A stretch of DNA of 64,000 bases from JAGQOZ01 sp041399205 (GTDB taxonomy: Bacteria; Planctomycetota; Planctomycetia; Pirellulales; Pirellulaceae), in NCBI GenBank assembly GCA_041399205.1, contig JAWKTK010000008.1:186001-250000 (forward strand), written 5' to 3'. This document shows positions 36,798 through 45,721 of this stretch, in pieces. The translations under genes were made by a program, and so were the position numbers. Within the stretch, counting starts at the first letter, position 1. The number at the start of each line of letters is the position of its first letter. The notes below the pieces were generated by a model. It searched no databases and was not told the origin of the DNA. It worked only from the letters and a program-made list of their open reading frames with translations.

Positions 36798-37739
36798 TTA
36801 TTCCGGTACTGCGATGGTATCGACCAATTCGCGAATGAGATTTTCCACCGCCGTTCTTTGTCCTGCGTGCAAGTATCCCTTCGGCACCACTCGATGCGCA
36901 ATCACCAGCGGTGACAACTTCTTGACATCATCAGGAATCACGTAGTCGCGACCATTCACCATGGCATGCGCCTGCGCACCTCGGTAAAGACTGAGTGCTC
37001 CGCGAGTACTCACGCCGACATGCAAGTCCGAACATTCTCGAGTTGCATGGACAATGTCCAGCAAGTAATCACTAATGGCGTCATCAATGCGAACCTGCCG
37101 AGTCGCTTGTTGAAGCTGGATAATTTGTTGGCAATCAATGATCGAATTCAATTCTTCAACAGGTTCACGATCACGATGGCTGGCCAACACTTGGCGTTCT
37201 TGATTGCGATCGGGATAACCCATGGAAATTCGCAACAAGAAACGATCCAACTGACTTTCCGGCAGCGGGTAGGTTCCTTCAAATTCGAATGGATTCTGAG
37301 TCGCAATGACAATGAACGGTGATGGCAGCGAATGTGTTTGACCATCCACCGAAACTTGTCGATCACTCATCGCTTCCAGCAGTGCACTTTGGGTTCGAGG
37401 CGGAGTGCGGTTGATTTCGTCGGCTAAGACGACGTTCGAAAAAACGGGTCCCGGCGCGAATGAAAATTCGTGACTATCTGAACTAAACACACTGCTGCCC
37501 ACAATATCACTGGGCAGCAAGTCAGGCGTAAACTGAATGCGACTGAATTTCCCATGCACGCTTTTGGCCAACGTCTTGGCCACCAATGTCTTTCCCACGC
37601 CGGGGACATCTTCCAGCAACACGTGTTCGCCAGCCAAAACCGCCACCAACACCATCCGCACCACGTCTTGCTTGCCCAAGACAACTTGGCACATGTGGCT
37701 TTCTAACTTCTGCAGCAAGCCCATCAGATCCTGGTTCAT
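36798..37739 (-). CDS. MoxR-type AAA+ ATPase
   Basis: The 313-residue protein is a MoxR ATPase: Walker A DVPGVGKTLVAKTLA (about residues 38-52), Walker B NVVLADEINRTPPRTQSALL, sensor 1 FIVIATQNPFEFEGTYPLPE and arginine finger SQLDRFLLRI. A C-terminal lid (GVSTRGALSLYRGAQAHA) follows. It probably remodels or activates the membrane partners encoded directly downstream (DUF58, TgpA-like). It is the first gene of the four-gene operon 37739-32565. The promoter should lie at 37740-38027, where I see no clear consensus. Confidence 0.95.
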   Translation of the reverse strand: MNQDLMGLLQKLESHMCQVVLGKQDVVRMVLVAVLAGEHVLLEDVPGVGKTLVAKTLAKSVHGKFSRIQFTPDLLPSDIVGSSVFSSDSHEFSFAPGPVFSNVVLADEINRTPPRTQSALLEAMSDRQVSVDGQTHSLPSPFIVIATQNPFEFEGTYPLPESQLDRFLLRISMGYPDRNQERQVLASHRDREPVEELNSIIDCQQIIQLQQATRQVRIDDAISDYLLDIVHATRECSDLHVGVSTRGALSLYRGAQAHAMVNGRDYVIPDDVKKLSPLVIAHRVVPKGYLHAGQRTAVENLIRELVDTIAVPE

Positions 37740-38027
37740 TCAAGTCTCCTACCACTGGTTTTTCAACCTTCACATCCTACCGAACCCCATCCATCTTGTC
37801 TGCCCAAAGCCAAGCGTGAACATGTCCGAATTAGTTTACGTATTCCGCAAGGGCTGATCCTGAAAACAACGGATTTCGCGTGGGTCTGCGAAAATCGAAG
37901 ACCCTTGTTCGTCAAATTCGAACCAACGCGATAAACTAAACGAATTGTCCGTTCTTCGGTTTCGCAAGATTGGCTCCCGAGTAAAATCGCATTTGGTTCG
38001 ATACTGGTCCCAAGACACGGAATTCGT

Positions 38028-39920
38028 ATGGCTCGCCGAAACCGCATTGATTCACCGTCCGTAACGCCATACGCGTTGAAACCGCGGCGCAAAGCGATGC
38101 CCGTTCCGGTGCTGAATCTGGAATCGGACAAACCTTTGGCGACCGACTGGTTCAAAGACGTAGACTTGATTACCAGTTCACCCGATGCCATTAAAGTGGT
38201 TTCGCCAGAAAACCTGGATGGTGAAACACTGATTCACGGTTGCCCCGATTGTCAGTCGCCTCTTTCATTACGAGTTTGGTTGGGAGTGGCCGATTGTTGG
38301 AGCTGCGGCGCCAGTTTTTCCTTGGACGAACTTGACGTCTATCAAAAGCAGGTGCGTCAGAAGAAGCGACAAAGCTTGACGTCGGAGATTCAGGATGCAG
38401 ATCTGGTCGAAGCAGACCGTTGGGAATCGGCAAAGGTCACCGTACCGCCCGACTTCCAATCGAAACCGACATCAAAGCCCAAGGTACAGGTGGTTCGCCC
38501 CAAACCGTGGTGGGAATCGCTGCCCGCTATGTTGGCCAGTCTGCTGATTCATCTTTTGATTCTGATCTTGTTAGCGCTGTGGTCAATTCGCCGCGACCTG
38601 CAAGAAGAATCAATTACGCTGTCTACCAATGTGGCAACGTTCGAACGAGAAGGAGACGCGCACCAATATGTCGACGCCGTGGAAAACATCGCCTTCGATC
38701 TGCCCGTTCCAGACCAAGACCAACCGCAAGATGAATCGCAGCGAAAAGCACTGATCATGGCCGACCAGATGGCCAAACAAATTCGCTTTGATCCCAGCGA
38801 ACCCCATCCGGAACTTCCGGATTTGTCCAACCTCAAGCGATTACTGGGCACGGAAAATGTGCAACGTTCAGTCATGACGCGAGATCCTCGTGTGCGAACC
38901 GACATGATTCGCCGCGAAGGAGGCACCACGCTGACCGAAGCAGCGGTGGCGCGAGGCTTAGACTGGATGGCTCGGCATCAAAATTCGGACGGCAGCTGGA
39001 GCTTGCATCGATTTCATCGAGCACAAGGATGTCGAGGCCAGTGCAGTGGCGCGGCGCATCAACATTGTGATTCCGCCGCCACCAGCTTGTGCTTGCTACC
39101 ATTCTTAGGCGCCGGCCAAACACAATGGACCGGTATGTACAAGGATGTGGTCGCCAGTGGATTGCGTTGGCTGGTGGATAACCAATTGGAAAGTGGCGAC
39201 TTGCGTGCCGGTGCGAAACATCAGTTTGGCATGTACGCTCACGGCCAAGGCGCCATTGTGTTGTGCGAAGCCTACGCGTTAACTCGGGACGAATCGCTAC
39301 GCCAACCAGCTCAAAAATCGATCGACTTCATCATCGCCGCTCAACACAAACAGGGCGGCTGGCGGTACCAGCCAGGTGAACGAGGTGACACCAGCGTGTT
39401 GGGTTGGCAAATCATGGCGCTGCATAGTGCTCGTAGCGCCGGACTTCATGTGCCCGATGACGTGTTTGCCAAGGCGCACCGCTATCTGAATTCGACAACC
39501 ACCGACGGTTCGCTGTACGGCTACCAGCCGGGCCATCATCCCACCGAAACGATGACCGCCGAAGCCCTTCTGTGCCGCATGTATATGGGCTGGACGTTTG
39601 ACGATGCCGGCCTCAAAAAAGGAGTGCGTTTTCTGGCCAATGAACATCTGCCCGATGCCCAGCAATTCAATATCTACTACTGGTACTACGCCACACAAGT
39701 CATGCATCACGCAGGCGGCCGGCAATGGAAAAAATGGAACGAACGAATGCGAGACATCTTGGTGCAGTCCCAGGAAACCAGTGGACACGAAGCTGGCAGC
39801 TGGGCTCCGCAAGGTCCTCACGGTTCCGATGGCGGTCGAATTTACGTCACAGCCTTGGCTGTCTGTACGCTGGAAGTCTACTATCGCCATGCGCCCATCT
39901 TTCGGCAGATTCGCCTGTAA
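38028..39920 (+). CDS. Membrane protein with zinc ribbon and squalene-cyclase-like alpha/alpha barrel
   Basis: The 630-residue protein starts with a basic leader, then a zinc-ribbon-like segment (CPDC near residue 71 and CWSC near 88), a charged region, one membrane span at about 170-190 (LPAMLASLLIHLLILILLALWSIRR) and an outer C-terminal region from about 300 with terpene-cyclase-fold repeats: GLDWMARHQNSDGSW, GLRWLVDNQLESG, SIDFIIAAQHKQGGWRY and GRIYVTALAVCTLEVYYRH. The repeats carry Q-x-x-G-W-like motifs of the prenyltransferase/squalene-oxidase fold. The DxDD motif of squalene-hopene cyclases is not seen, so cyclase activity is doubtful. It is divergent from the MoxR operon. Planctomycetes have many such proteins of unknown role. 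Confidence 0.8.
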   Translation: MARRNRIDSPSVTPYALKPRRKAMPVPVLNLESDKPLATDWFKDVDLITSSPDAIKVVSPENLDGETLIHGCPDCQSPLSLRVWLGVADCWSCGASFSLDELDVYQKQVRQKKRQSLTSEIQDADLVEADRWESAKVTVPPDFQSKPTSKPKVQVVRPKPWWESLPAMLASLLIHLLILILLALWSIRRDLQEESITLSTNVATFEREGDAHQYVDAVENIAFDLPVPDQDQPQDESQRKALIMADQMAKQIRFDPSEPHPELPDLSNLKRLLGTENVQRSVMTRDPRVRTDMIRREGGTTLTEAAVARGLDWMARHQNSDGSWSLHRFHRAQGCRGQCSGAAHQHCDSAATSLCLLPFLGAGQTQWTGMYKDVVASGLRWLVDNQLESGDLRAGAKHQFGMYAHGQGAIVLCEAYALTRDESLRQPAQKSIDFIIAAQHKQGGWRYQPGERGDTSVLGWQIMALHSARSAGLHVPDDVFAKAHRYLNSTTTDGSLYGYQPGHHPTETMTAEALLCRMYMGWTFDDAGLKKGVRFLANEHLPDAQQFNIYYWYYATQVMHHAGGRQWKKWNERMRDILVQSQETSGHEAGSWAPQGPHGSDGGRIYVTALAVCTLEVYYRHAPIFRQIRL

Positions 39921-40103
39921 ACTTAGATTGCCATTCTTTTTATTGAGACTGGATCTCGACTAAGAAAAAGACTTTCCTTCAGTCAATACCGTTGTCGATT
40001 GACGCGTGATGGAATACCCTTTCTTGACTCGAAGATACCCCTACGTGCCCGTGCGGAGTTCGCGCGAATTCGGGCAGACGAGCCTTGTTGAGAAGACGAA
40101 AGC

Positions 40104-40892
40104 ATGCTGGAGCGAAAACCTCTTTTTCCGAACGTCATTGAAACCAACTATCAGGTCGGCCAAATTTTGGGTTGCAACGTCTACATTGTCTACGACGGGC
40201 CCGAATGGCTGCTGATCGATATTGGCTACGAAGAAACGGTGGACGAAATTGTCGAATTGATTCGGCAATTGGATTTTCCCTTTGCCAACTGCAAGACGCT
40301 AATTGCCACGCACGCCGATGCCGACCACATTCAAGGCTTAGCCAAAGCCAAGCAGATCTTTAAGACGTCGGTGACTTCGCACCCGTTGGCCGTCGAACCT
40401 TTGCAGACGGGCGACAAGCTCAAGACGTTCGCAGAAATTGAGGCTCAGGGCATCCACTTGGAAATGCCGCCCGTGGAAATTGAACATCAAGTCAACGATG
40501 GCGACTTCATTGAAGTTGGTAATCTGAAATTGGAAGTCTGGCACACGCCGGGCCACACCGACAGCCAGCTGGCCTTCCGCCTGGGCGACATTCTTTTTAG
40601 CGGTGACAACATTTACCGAGACGGTTGTGTGGGTGCCATTGACGCGCATCACGGCAGCAGCATCCCCGATTTTATAAAGTCGCTGACTCGCATTCGAGAT
40701 TCAGACGTCAAATGGCTGCTACCTAGCCACGGCCCCATCTTTGCCAAAAAGAACGACATGCTAGATGCCACCATTCAACGTTTGGAAGGTTATTTGCACA
40801 TGGCGGATTTTGGCACGTGCGCCATTGATTGGCCGCTGATGGATCAATGGGAAGACGAACTGCTGGCTGGCAAAGATCCCACCGCAGAATAG
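40104..40892 (+). CDS. Metallo-beta-lactamase-fold hydrolase with HADADH motif
   Basis: The 262-residue cytoplasmic protein has the fold's landmarks: WLLIDIGYEE, then a metal motif His70-Ala-Asp72-Ala-Asp74-His75 where the classic motif is H-x-H-x-D-H, then WHTPGHTDSQLAF with His and DILFSGDNIYRDG with Asp, and LLPSHGPIF with the last His. The second His is Asp, which may change metal content. The substrate is not known; glyoxalase II-like or lactonase-like activities are the usual guesses. No strong ribosome site is seen; the ATG at 40104 is chosen by fold start. It lies 183 bases after the cyclase-like gene on the same strand. Confidence 0.85.
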   Translation: MLERKPLFPNVIETNYQVGQILGCNVYIVYDGPEWLLIDIGYEETVDEIVELIRQLDFPFANCKTLIATHADADHIQGLAKAKQIFKTSVTSHPLAVEPLQTGDKLKTFAEIEAQGIHLEMPPVEIEHQVNDGDFIEVGNLKLEVWHTPGHTDSQLAFRLGDILFSGDNIYRDGCVGAIDAHHGSSIPDFIKSLTRIRDSDVKWLLPSHGPIFAKKNDMLDATIQRLEGYLHMADFGTCAIDWPLMDQWEDELLAGKDPTAE

Positions 40893-41167
40893 GTCGCTTA
40901 TCAGCCGCCAGATTCGAACCGGCCAACTGCTAGCCGCAGTAAACTTGGCCTCGCTTGCCAGCCCCAACATCCCATTCGCCCAGTTCTATCGATTCTGTTG
41001 ATTATCACTGCAACAGCATGTCGAATTGTGCCGATTCGAAACATAGAACCGCAGGGTACCTGGCTGGAGATCACGGTCCGCTGCGAATGTCACGGTACGT
41101 TGCGTGGACCGTTCCCTGGTCTGCTATCACGCACATACTCAATGGAATTTGGGGGGAAGCGTTTATC

Positions 41168-41494
41168 ATGATACGACGACTAATCATCAGCAGCTTTGCC
41201 GCGTTGATGTTCTTGTCCCTGTTTGCGGTACAAGAAACGCAGGCTCAACAAGCGTTCGGAGCATCGTGGGGCACCGCCGCCAGTACGCGAGACTGGAATC
41301 GGTTTTACCACTATCCGTACGTATACTATCCACAGAATTTCCGAGCGAACAGCTACTACCAAAGCGCGGACAATTTGTACTATCGCTATCCGGCCGAAAT
41401 GCGCATTCCGGTCTACAATCGCAAGTGGCACAACTACTATCCCAGCGAACGGCTGTATCATCGAGGACACCAGTTCATTCTGGACGTGTTTTAA
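41168..41494 (+). CDS. Small secreted Tyr/Arg-rich protein
   Basis: From ATG 41168 the product has 108 residues: a signal peptide (MIRRLIISSFAALMFLSLFAVQETQAQ) and a mature part with many Tyr, Asn, Arg and Trp (FYHYPYVYYPQNF, YYRYPAEMRIPVYNRKWHNYYP). The start is fixed by GGGGGGAAG eight bases upstream; longer in-frame starts are not supported. Composition recalls the secreted proteins at 1623 and 2261. It is followed by a long imperfect hairpin (41521-41578) and a terminator (41623). The function is unknown. Confidence 0.8.
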   Translation: MIRRLIISSFAALMFLSLFAVQETQAQQAFGASWGTAASTRDWNRFYHYPYVYYPQNFRANSYYQSADNLYYRYPAEMRIPVYNRKWHNYYPSERLYHRGHQFILDVF

Positions 41495-41520
41495 TCGATC
41501 GGCGGACGACGATTGACGCG

Positions 41521-41578
41521 CGTAGTGGATGAGGTAACGACTCCTCTTCTCCAAGGACTCGTCACCTTGTCCACTACG
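41521..41578. repeat. Long imperfect inverted repeat downstream of small secreted protein gene
   Basis: CGTAGTGGA, AGGT and ACGA in the left arm (41521-41540) pair in order with TCGT, ACCT and TCCACTACG in the right arm (41559-41578), with small symmetric internal loops. The stem of 17 pairs has an 18-base loop. There is no T-run after it. Confidence 0.65.
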
Positions 41579-41622
41579 ACTTCCAACTCCGCAGCCACGT
41601 TCGCTTGATTCGAATCCACCAT

Positions 41623-41661
41623 AACAGGCCGCTTTTAGCCCGAGTGCTACAGCGGCCTGTT
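41623..41661 (+). terminator. Intrinsic terminator
   Basis: AACAGGCCGC (41623-41632) is the perfect reverse complement of GCGGCCTGTT (41652-41661), loop 19 bases, followed by GTCGTTTTC. It closes the unit of the 41168 gene. Confidence 0.7.
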
Positions 41662-41744
41662 GTCGTTTTCGAGCGAAACTTTTACGCTATTCTCTACTAG
41701 ATCTGAACTCGTTTCTTATTTTGGCCGATCAATCGGAGTTCCTG

Positions 41745-42290
41745 ATGGACGTGGCTGAACAACTTCTAGACGCAGCGATACAAACACTGCGATCGCACAA
41801 AGACTGGGCCGACAGAGCCATCGCTCAATTGCCCGACGCCAAGCTGCACGAACCGCTGGACGAGAATACCAATTCAATTGCCGTCATCATGAAGCATGTC
41901 GCTGGCAACTTGCTTTCTCGCTGGACCGATTTTCTCACCACGGACGGCGAAAAGCCTTGGCGAAATCGAGACGATGAATTTGTGGACGATTTTGCGGATC
42001 GAGCCGCATTGTTGGCGTATTGGGAAACGGGCTGGGCGAGTTTGTTCGATTCGCTAGGTCAACTACAATCAGAGGACTTGGCAAAAACGGTGTTTATCCG
42101 AGGCGAACCGCATTCGGTCGTTTTGGCCCTGCAAAGATCTCTAGGCCATACGTGTTATCATGTAGGTCAGATTATCCAGCTGGCACGTCATCATGCTGGT
42201 GACAGTTGGACAACACTAACGATTGCTCGCGGCCAATCCGAACAGTTTAATCGCGAACACTGGGGCGACGGCCGACCGGCCAGTCCGTAG
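41745..42290 (+). CDS. DUF1572 (DinB-like fold) protein
   Basis: From ATG 41745 (CGGAG six bases upstream) the product has 181 residues, the usual size. It is a four-helix DinB-like protein with DUF1572 pattern: LLDAAIQTLRSHKDWADRAIAQL, then the metal-site His in SIAVIMKHVAGNLLSRWTDFL and a second His pair in LGHTCYHVGQIIQLARH. Both blocks match the three-His metal site of the superfamily. The family is widespread; function is unknown, with hydrolase or thiol-transferase roles proposed for relatives. A TTG eight codons earlier is a weaker start. Confidence 0.85.
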   Translation: MDVAEQLLDAAIQTLRSHKDWADRAIAQLPDAKLHEPLDENTNSIAVIMKHVAGNLLSRWTDFLTTDGEKPWRNRDDEFVDDFADRAALLAYWETGWASLFDSLGQLQSEDLAKTVFIRGEPHSVVLALQRSLGHTCYHVGQIIQLARHHAGDSWTTLTIARGQSEQFNREHWGDGRPASP

Positions 42291-42393
42291 TGGAATCATC
42301 ATCGCGCGAGCGCCTAGAATTGACTAGCCGATGTGATTCGAATTCGCTGCACATTGGTTGACCAGCGAGAGTGGAAACAAGAGAGAGGTTCGA

Positions 42394-43107
42394 ATGATCA
42401 ACGGAAATCGACTTCGCAGCGGATGTTGGCTGTTCGTCCTCGTGGCGTCGATCGCAACTGCTCAAGAAACGCAAGTCACAGATGCCGTTCCGCTCGCGCT
42501 GACCGAATACATGGGCCGCGAAATCGCGCAGACCATGCACTTTGCCGGAGCGCCGTGGTTGACTCGGGAATCTCGACAGCGAGAAGAAGATTGCGATGCC
42601 ATGGTCAAGCAACTGCAGCTGAAACCGGGCATGACGGTTTGTGACATGGGCTGCGGCAATGGGTTTTACACGCTTCGCCTGGCAGACGCCGTCGGAGAAA
42701 AAGGTTCTGTCCTGGCAGTGGACATTCAGTCAGAAATGCTTCGCCTCATGGAAGCTCGCGCCGCCGAACAAGGGCTCGACAACATTACCTCCATCTTGGG
42801 CGACCTGCACGACCCCAAGTTGCCGACCGGCAAAGTCGACCTGATTTTGTGCGTGGATGTTTATCACGAATTTTCGCATCCGGAACCGATGCTGGCTGCC
42901 ATGAAAAATGCGCTGACAGACGACGGTGCGATTGTCCTGGTGGAATTCCGAGCGGAAGATCCGAACGTCCCGATCAAACGTCTGCACAAAATGAGCAAAC
43001 AGCAAATCAACAAAGAAATGAACGCGAACCAGCTGTTCTTGCAACGCGAATTCGACGGCCTTCCCTGGCAGCACATGATGTTCTTCGGCAAGAAACAAAT
43101 CGAATAG
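42394..43107 (+). CDS. Class I SAM-dependent methyltransferase with N-terminal signal peptide
   Basis: From ATG 42394 (AGAGAGG ribosome site) the product has 237 residues. The first 24 look like a signal peptide (MINGNRLRSGCWLFVLVASIATAQE). The catalytic domain has motif I VCDMGCGNGFYTLRLA, motif II VLAVDIQSEM, then LILCVDVYHEFSHPEPML and a C-terminal strand GLPWQHMMFFGKK. This is a complete methyltransferase core (class I, Methyltransf_11/25 type). Export of a SAM-dependent enzyme is unexpected because SAM is made in the cytoplasm; alternatively the hydrophobic stretch is a membrane anchor or the start is later. The substrate is unknown. Confidence 0.85.
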   Translation: MINGNRLRSGCWLFVLVASIATAQETQVTDAVPLALTEYMGREIAQTMHFAGAPWLTRESRQREEDCDAMVKQLQLKPGMTVCDMGCGNGFYTLRLADAVGEKGSVLAVDIQSEMLRLMEARAAEQGLDNITSILGDLHDPKLPTGKVDLILCVDVYHEFSHPEPMLAAMKNALTDDGAIVLVEFRAEDPNVPIKRLHKMSKQQINKEMNANQLFLQREFDGLPWQHMMFFGKKQIE

Positions 43108-43390
43108 ACGTTTCGCGGCGAGTTACCAGTCTGCCGCCACAACAGGTCTAGGCTCAAGTAGCAAATTCGACTACGAACGGAACAAGCCGTTTGCCGCAAA
43201 CCAGATTCTCGCGCTGATCGCAAGTCGGACATGTCGCGCGAGTGACGTCACAAAGTGGGTGGCAGCAAACAGCGGAGTCATGAACGAGCGTTCCCTTGGC
43301 GAGCTGTTCCGGCTAAGATCTGCGTTCTGACCTGGCGGAACAACTTTGTGAGGTTCGCCATTTCTAACCAACTTTTTCGCGAATGAGAGC

Positions 43391-44176
43391 ATGAATCCAA
43401 CAGAAGACTATCTGGAAAAAGCGGCTGGCATACTGGCAACGGTGCGGGCGCAAACGGATCAAATCCATTTAGCCGCCGATTGGTTTGCTGCGTCGATTTT
43501 GGCGGGTCGAATGGTGCATTTGTTCGGCGCAGGGCATAGTCGAATTTTGGTCGAAGAAATGTGGCCTCGTTACGGTTCGTTTCCCGGATTCAATCCAATC
43601 GTCGAATTGTCCATGACGTTCCACAATCTGGTGACCGGCGCCAATGGACAGCGGCAAGCCATGTTTTTGGAAAACCGTTCTGGGCTGGCGGAACGCATCT
43701 TGCGAAACTTTGATCTCAGCGATGTCGATTCGGCAATGGTGGTTTCCTCCAGCGGTTGTAATGTGGTGCCCATCGAAATGGCGGAACTTTTCCAAGCCAA
43801 GGGCATCAAAGTCGTCGGCATCATCAGCAAGTTGCATAGTGATGCGAGCCGTTCGAATCGAGCGGACGGTAAAAAACTAACGGACTTTTGTGATTTGGTG
43901 TTGGACACCGGCGCGCCAGTTGGAGACGCGATGGTGCGCCTGCCGAATCTGGAAACACCGGTAGCACCGGGGTCCACGATTGGCGGTTGCTTGTTAGTGA
44001 ATTGTCTGAAGGCCGAGATTGCCGAACGACTTACCAAAGCCGGTCAGCCTCCCAAAGTGTTGTCGGCCGGCAGTGTTGTTGGCAAGGAAAAGGCAGTCGA
44101 ACTATTTGAAAGCGCCTACGACGAACACGCGCGACGCATGGCCAAGCTGTTTGAAAACGTCGGACTTCGTTCATAG
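43391..44176 (+). CDS. SIS-domain sugar-phosphate binding protein (UPF0309-like)
   Basis: The 261-residue cytoplasmic protein is a single SIS domain like the UPF0309 group: MVHLFGAGHSRILVEEMWPRYGSF (first loop), SAMVVSSSGCNVVPIEMAELFQAKGIKVVGII with the Ser-rich phosphate loop, and LVLDTGAPVGDAMV. Such proteins bind or isomerise phosphosugars, and some act with sugar-use operons. It is followed by a MetE-like gene 55 bases downstream in the same direction. No sugar transporter is nearby, so the substrate cannot be inferred. Confidence 0.88.
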   Translation: MNPTEDYLEKAAGILATVRAQTDQIHLAADWFAASILAGRMVHLFGAGHSRILVEEMWPRYGSFPGFNPIVELSMTFHNLVTGANGQRQAMFLENRSGLAERILRNFDLSDVDSAMVVSSSGCNVVPIEMAELFQAKGIKVVGIISKLHSDASRSNRADGKKLTDFCDLVLDTGAPVGDAMVRLPNLETPVAPGSTIGGCLLVNCLKAEIAERLTKAGQPPKVLSAGSVVGKEKAVELFESAYDEHARRMAKLFENVGLRS

Positions 44177-44231
44177 ACCAAAAACCGACCGAAGCTCATT
44201 TCCCGCGACACAAACGACAAAGGAATTTGCA

Positions 44232-45269
44232 ATGCAACCCACTCCGCTGCGAACAACCGTCATCGGTAGTTATCCATTCCCTGGTTGGCTGGAATTTGCC
44301 AGTCAGCATTTGGATCAATTCGGTCCGGACGATATCGCGGAAATGCAAGACGATGCGGTGGTGGCCGCCATCCATGATCAAGTTGCCGCTGGATTGGATG
44401 TGATCACAGACGGTGAACAGAGTCGCTTTGATTTCAATCTTTCGTTTTATGGTTATCTGAACGGGATTTCGCTGGAAAGTGCTACGCCCAGACAGTTCGG
44501 TCCGCCGGCCCATGATCAGCGAGGCAAACATGCGGTTACGGGAACCATTGCGGCCAAAAACGGAAATCTGGGAACCGTGGAAGAATTCCTGCGACTGCGC
44601 CGACTGGCGCCAACCGGCCCGACTCTGAAGGCCAGTGTCCCAGGCCCATACACGATGAGCGGCCGGTTGTTGCCCAATTCGCAATATCCGGATCGGTTCG
44701 CACTCACGGAAGCATTGTTGCCGATCATTCGAAACGAACTGGAACAATTGGTTGAAGCTGGCTGCACAGAGTTGACGGTCGATGAACCGTCCATGAGTTG
44801 TTACGCACATCGCGAAGACAAGCGTCGCTTTGTCGACATCTTCAATCGGACGGTCGAACCGATTGTCGGCAAATGCCGCCTGTCAACGCATCTGTGCTTT
44901 GGTAATTTCAAAGGCCACGCGGTTGGCTTGCGCAAATACGCTCCGATGTTTCCGGACTTTTTAGACTTCACCGTGGACGAAATTCACGTCGAGATGGCGA
45001 GCCGAGAAATGGCGGAGTTGGCCGTGATTGAACAGATTGTAAAACGAACCGATTGCTCCGTCGGCATCATCGACGTGAAGAGCTATTACATCGAATCGGT
45101 CGATGATGTTGCGGAGCGAGTGAAAGCGTGTTTGCAATTTGCGAAACCGGAACAGCTTTCGTTTTCGCCCGACTGTGGCTTGAGCCAGACCGCTCGTTGG
45201 GCCGCAAAACGTAAGCTCAATAACATGGTCGCTGGCGTCCAGAAAGTGCGGCGGGAACTGGGCGTTTAG
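44232..45269 (+). CDS. MetE C-terminal-domain-like methyltransferase
   Basis: From ATG 44232 (AAAGGA ribosome site) the product has 345 residues, about half the length of full MetE, and corresponds to the catalytic C-terminal barrel only. Zinc/substrate ligands are visible: His220 and Cys222 in STHLCFGN, Glu254 in EIHVEMA and Cys315 in PDCGLS. The opening RTTVIGSYPFP and DGEQSRFDF are typical of this group. The short form uses a methyl donor other than the polyglutamyl-folate used by MetE, such as a methylated corrinoid protein or small methyl compound, to methylate homocysteine or another thiol. Neither partner is encoded nearby. The start upstream in frame overlaps the SIS gene and is rejected. 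Confidence 0.88.
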   Translation: MQPTPLRTTVIGSYPFPGWLEFASQHLDQFGPDDIAEMQDDAVVAAIHDQVAAGLDVITDGEQSRFDFNLSFYGYLNGISLESATPRQFGPPAHDQRGKHAVTGTIAAKNGNLGTVEEFLRLRRLAPTGPTLKASVPGPYTMSGRLLPNSQYPDRFALTEALLPIIRNELEQLVEAGCTELTVDEPSMSCYAHREDKRRFVDIFNRTVEPIVGKCRLSTHLCFGNFKGHAVGLRKYAPMFPDFLDFTVDEIHVEMASREMAELAVIEQIVKRTDCSVGIIDVKSYYIESVDDVAERVKACLQFAKPEQLSFSPDCGLSQTARWAAKRKLNNMVAGVQKVRRELGV

Positions 45270-45286
45270 TCACGACTGGTACTCCC

Positions 45287-45714
45287 ATGCCCATCGAACG
45301 TGCGATTCGCAATCGACTGTTTTGGTTCGCAGCCGCCGCGCTGGTGATTATAGCCTCTTTTGTGCTGCAGCCGAACCGTGATGGCCGGTTGTCGGTGGGA
45401 GCGTCCCGGATCGCTGCCAACCATCTGCTGGCTGCGGCGTACGCTAGGAATCGAATGCCCCGGCTGCGGTTTGACTCGATCCTTTCGTCCACATGGCACA
45501 CGGCAACGTAGCAGCCGCGTGGCACCAAAATCCGTTTGGCGTTCCGTTGTTCCTATTCGCCGCGGCTCAACTGATTTGGCAGCCGTGGCAAATTTGGCGA
45601 ATCCAGTCGAACCGCCCGGTCTGGCAGATTCCCGGCGGCGTTTGGTGGCTCGTCGCGTTGTGCGTGCTGATGCTGGTCCGCTGGATCTGGCGAATCAGCA
45701 TGGTCTTGTATTAA
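45287..45714 (+). CDS. DUF2752 membrane protein, broken by two frameshifts
   Basis: Three frames together give one DUF2752 protein: MPIERAIRNRLFWFAAAALV from ATG 45287, then LRRTLGIECPGCGLTRSF in a second frame (45430-45485), then MAHGNVAAAWHQNPFGVPLFLF to 45714 in a third. ECPGCGLTRSF followed by HMAHG-like is the family signature. Joined, it would be about 140 residues with two or three membrane spans. As written it is non-functional; indels at about 45412 and 45490 may be sequencing errors. It lies 17 bases after the MetE-like gene and ends 8 bases before the dapL stop. Confidence 0.7.
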
Positions 45715-45721
45715 GGAACGA

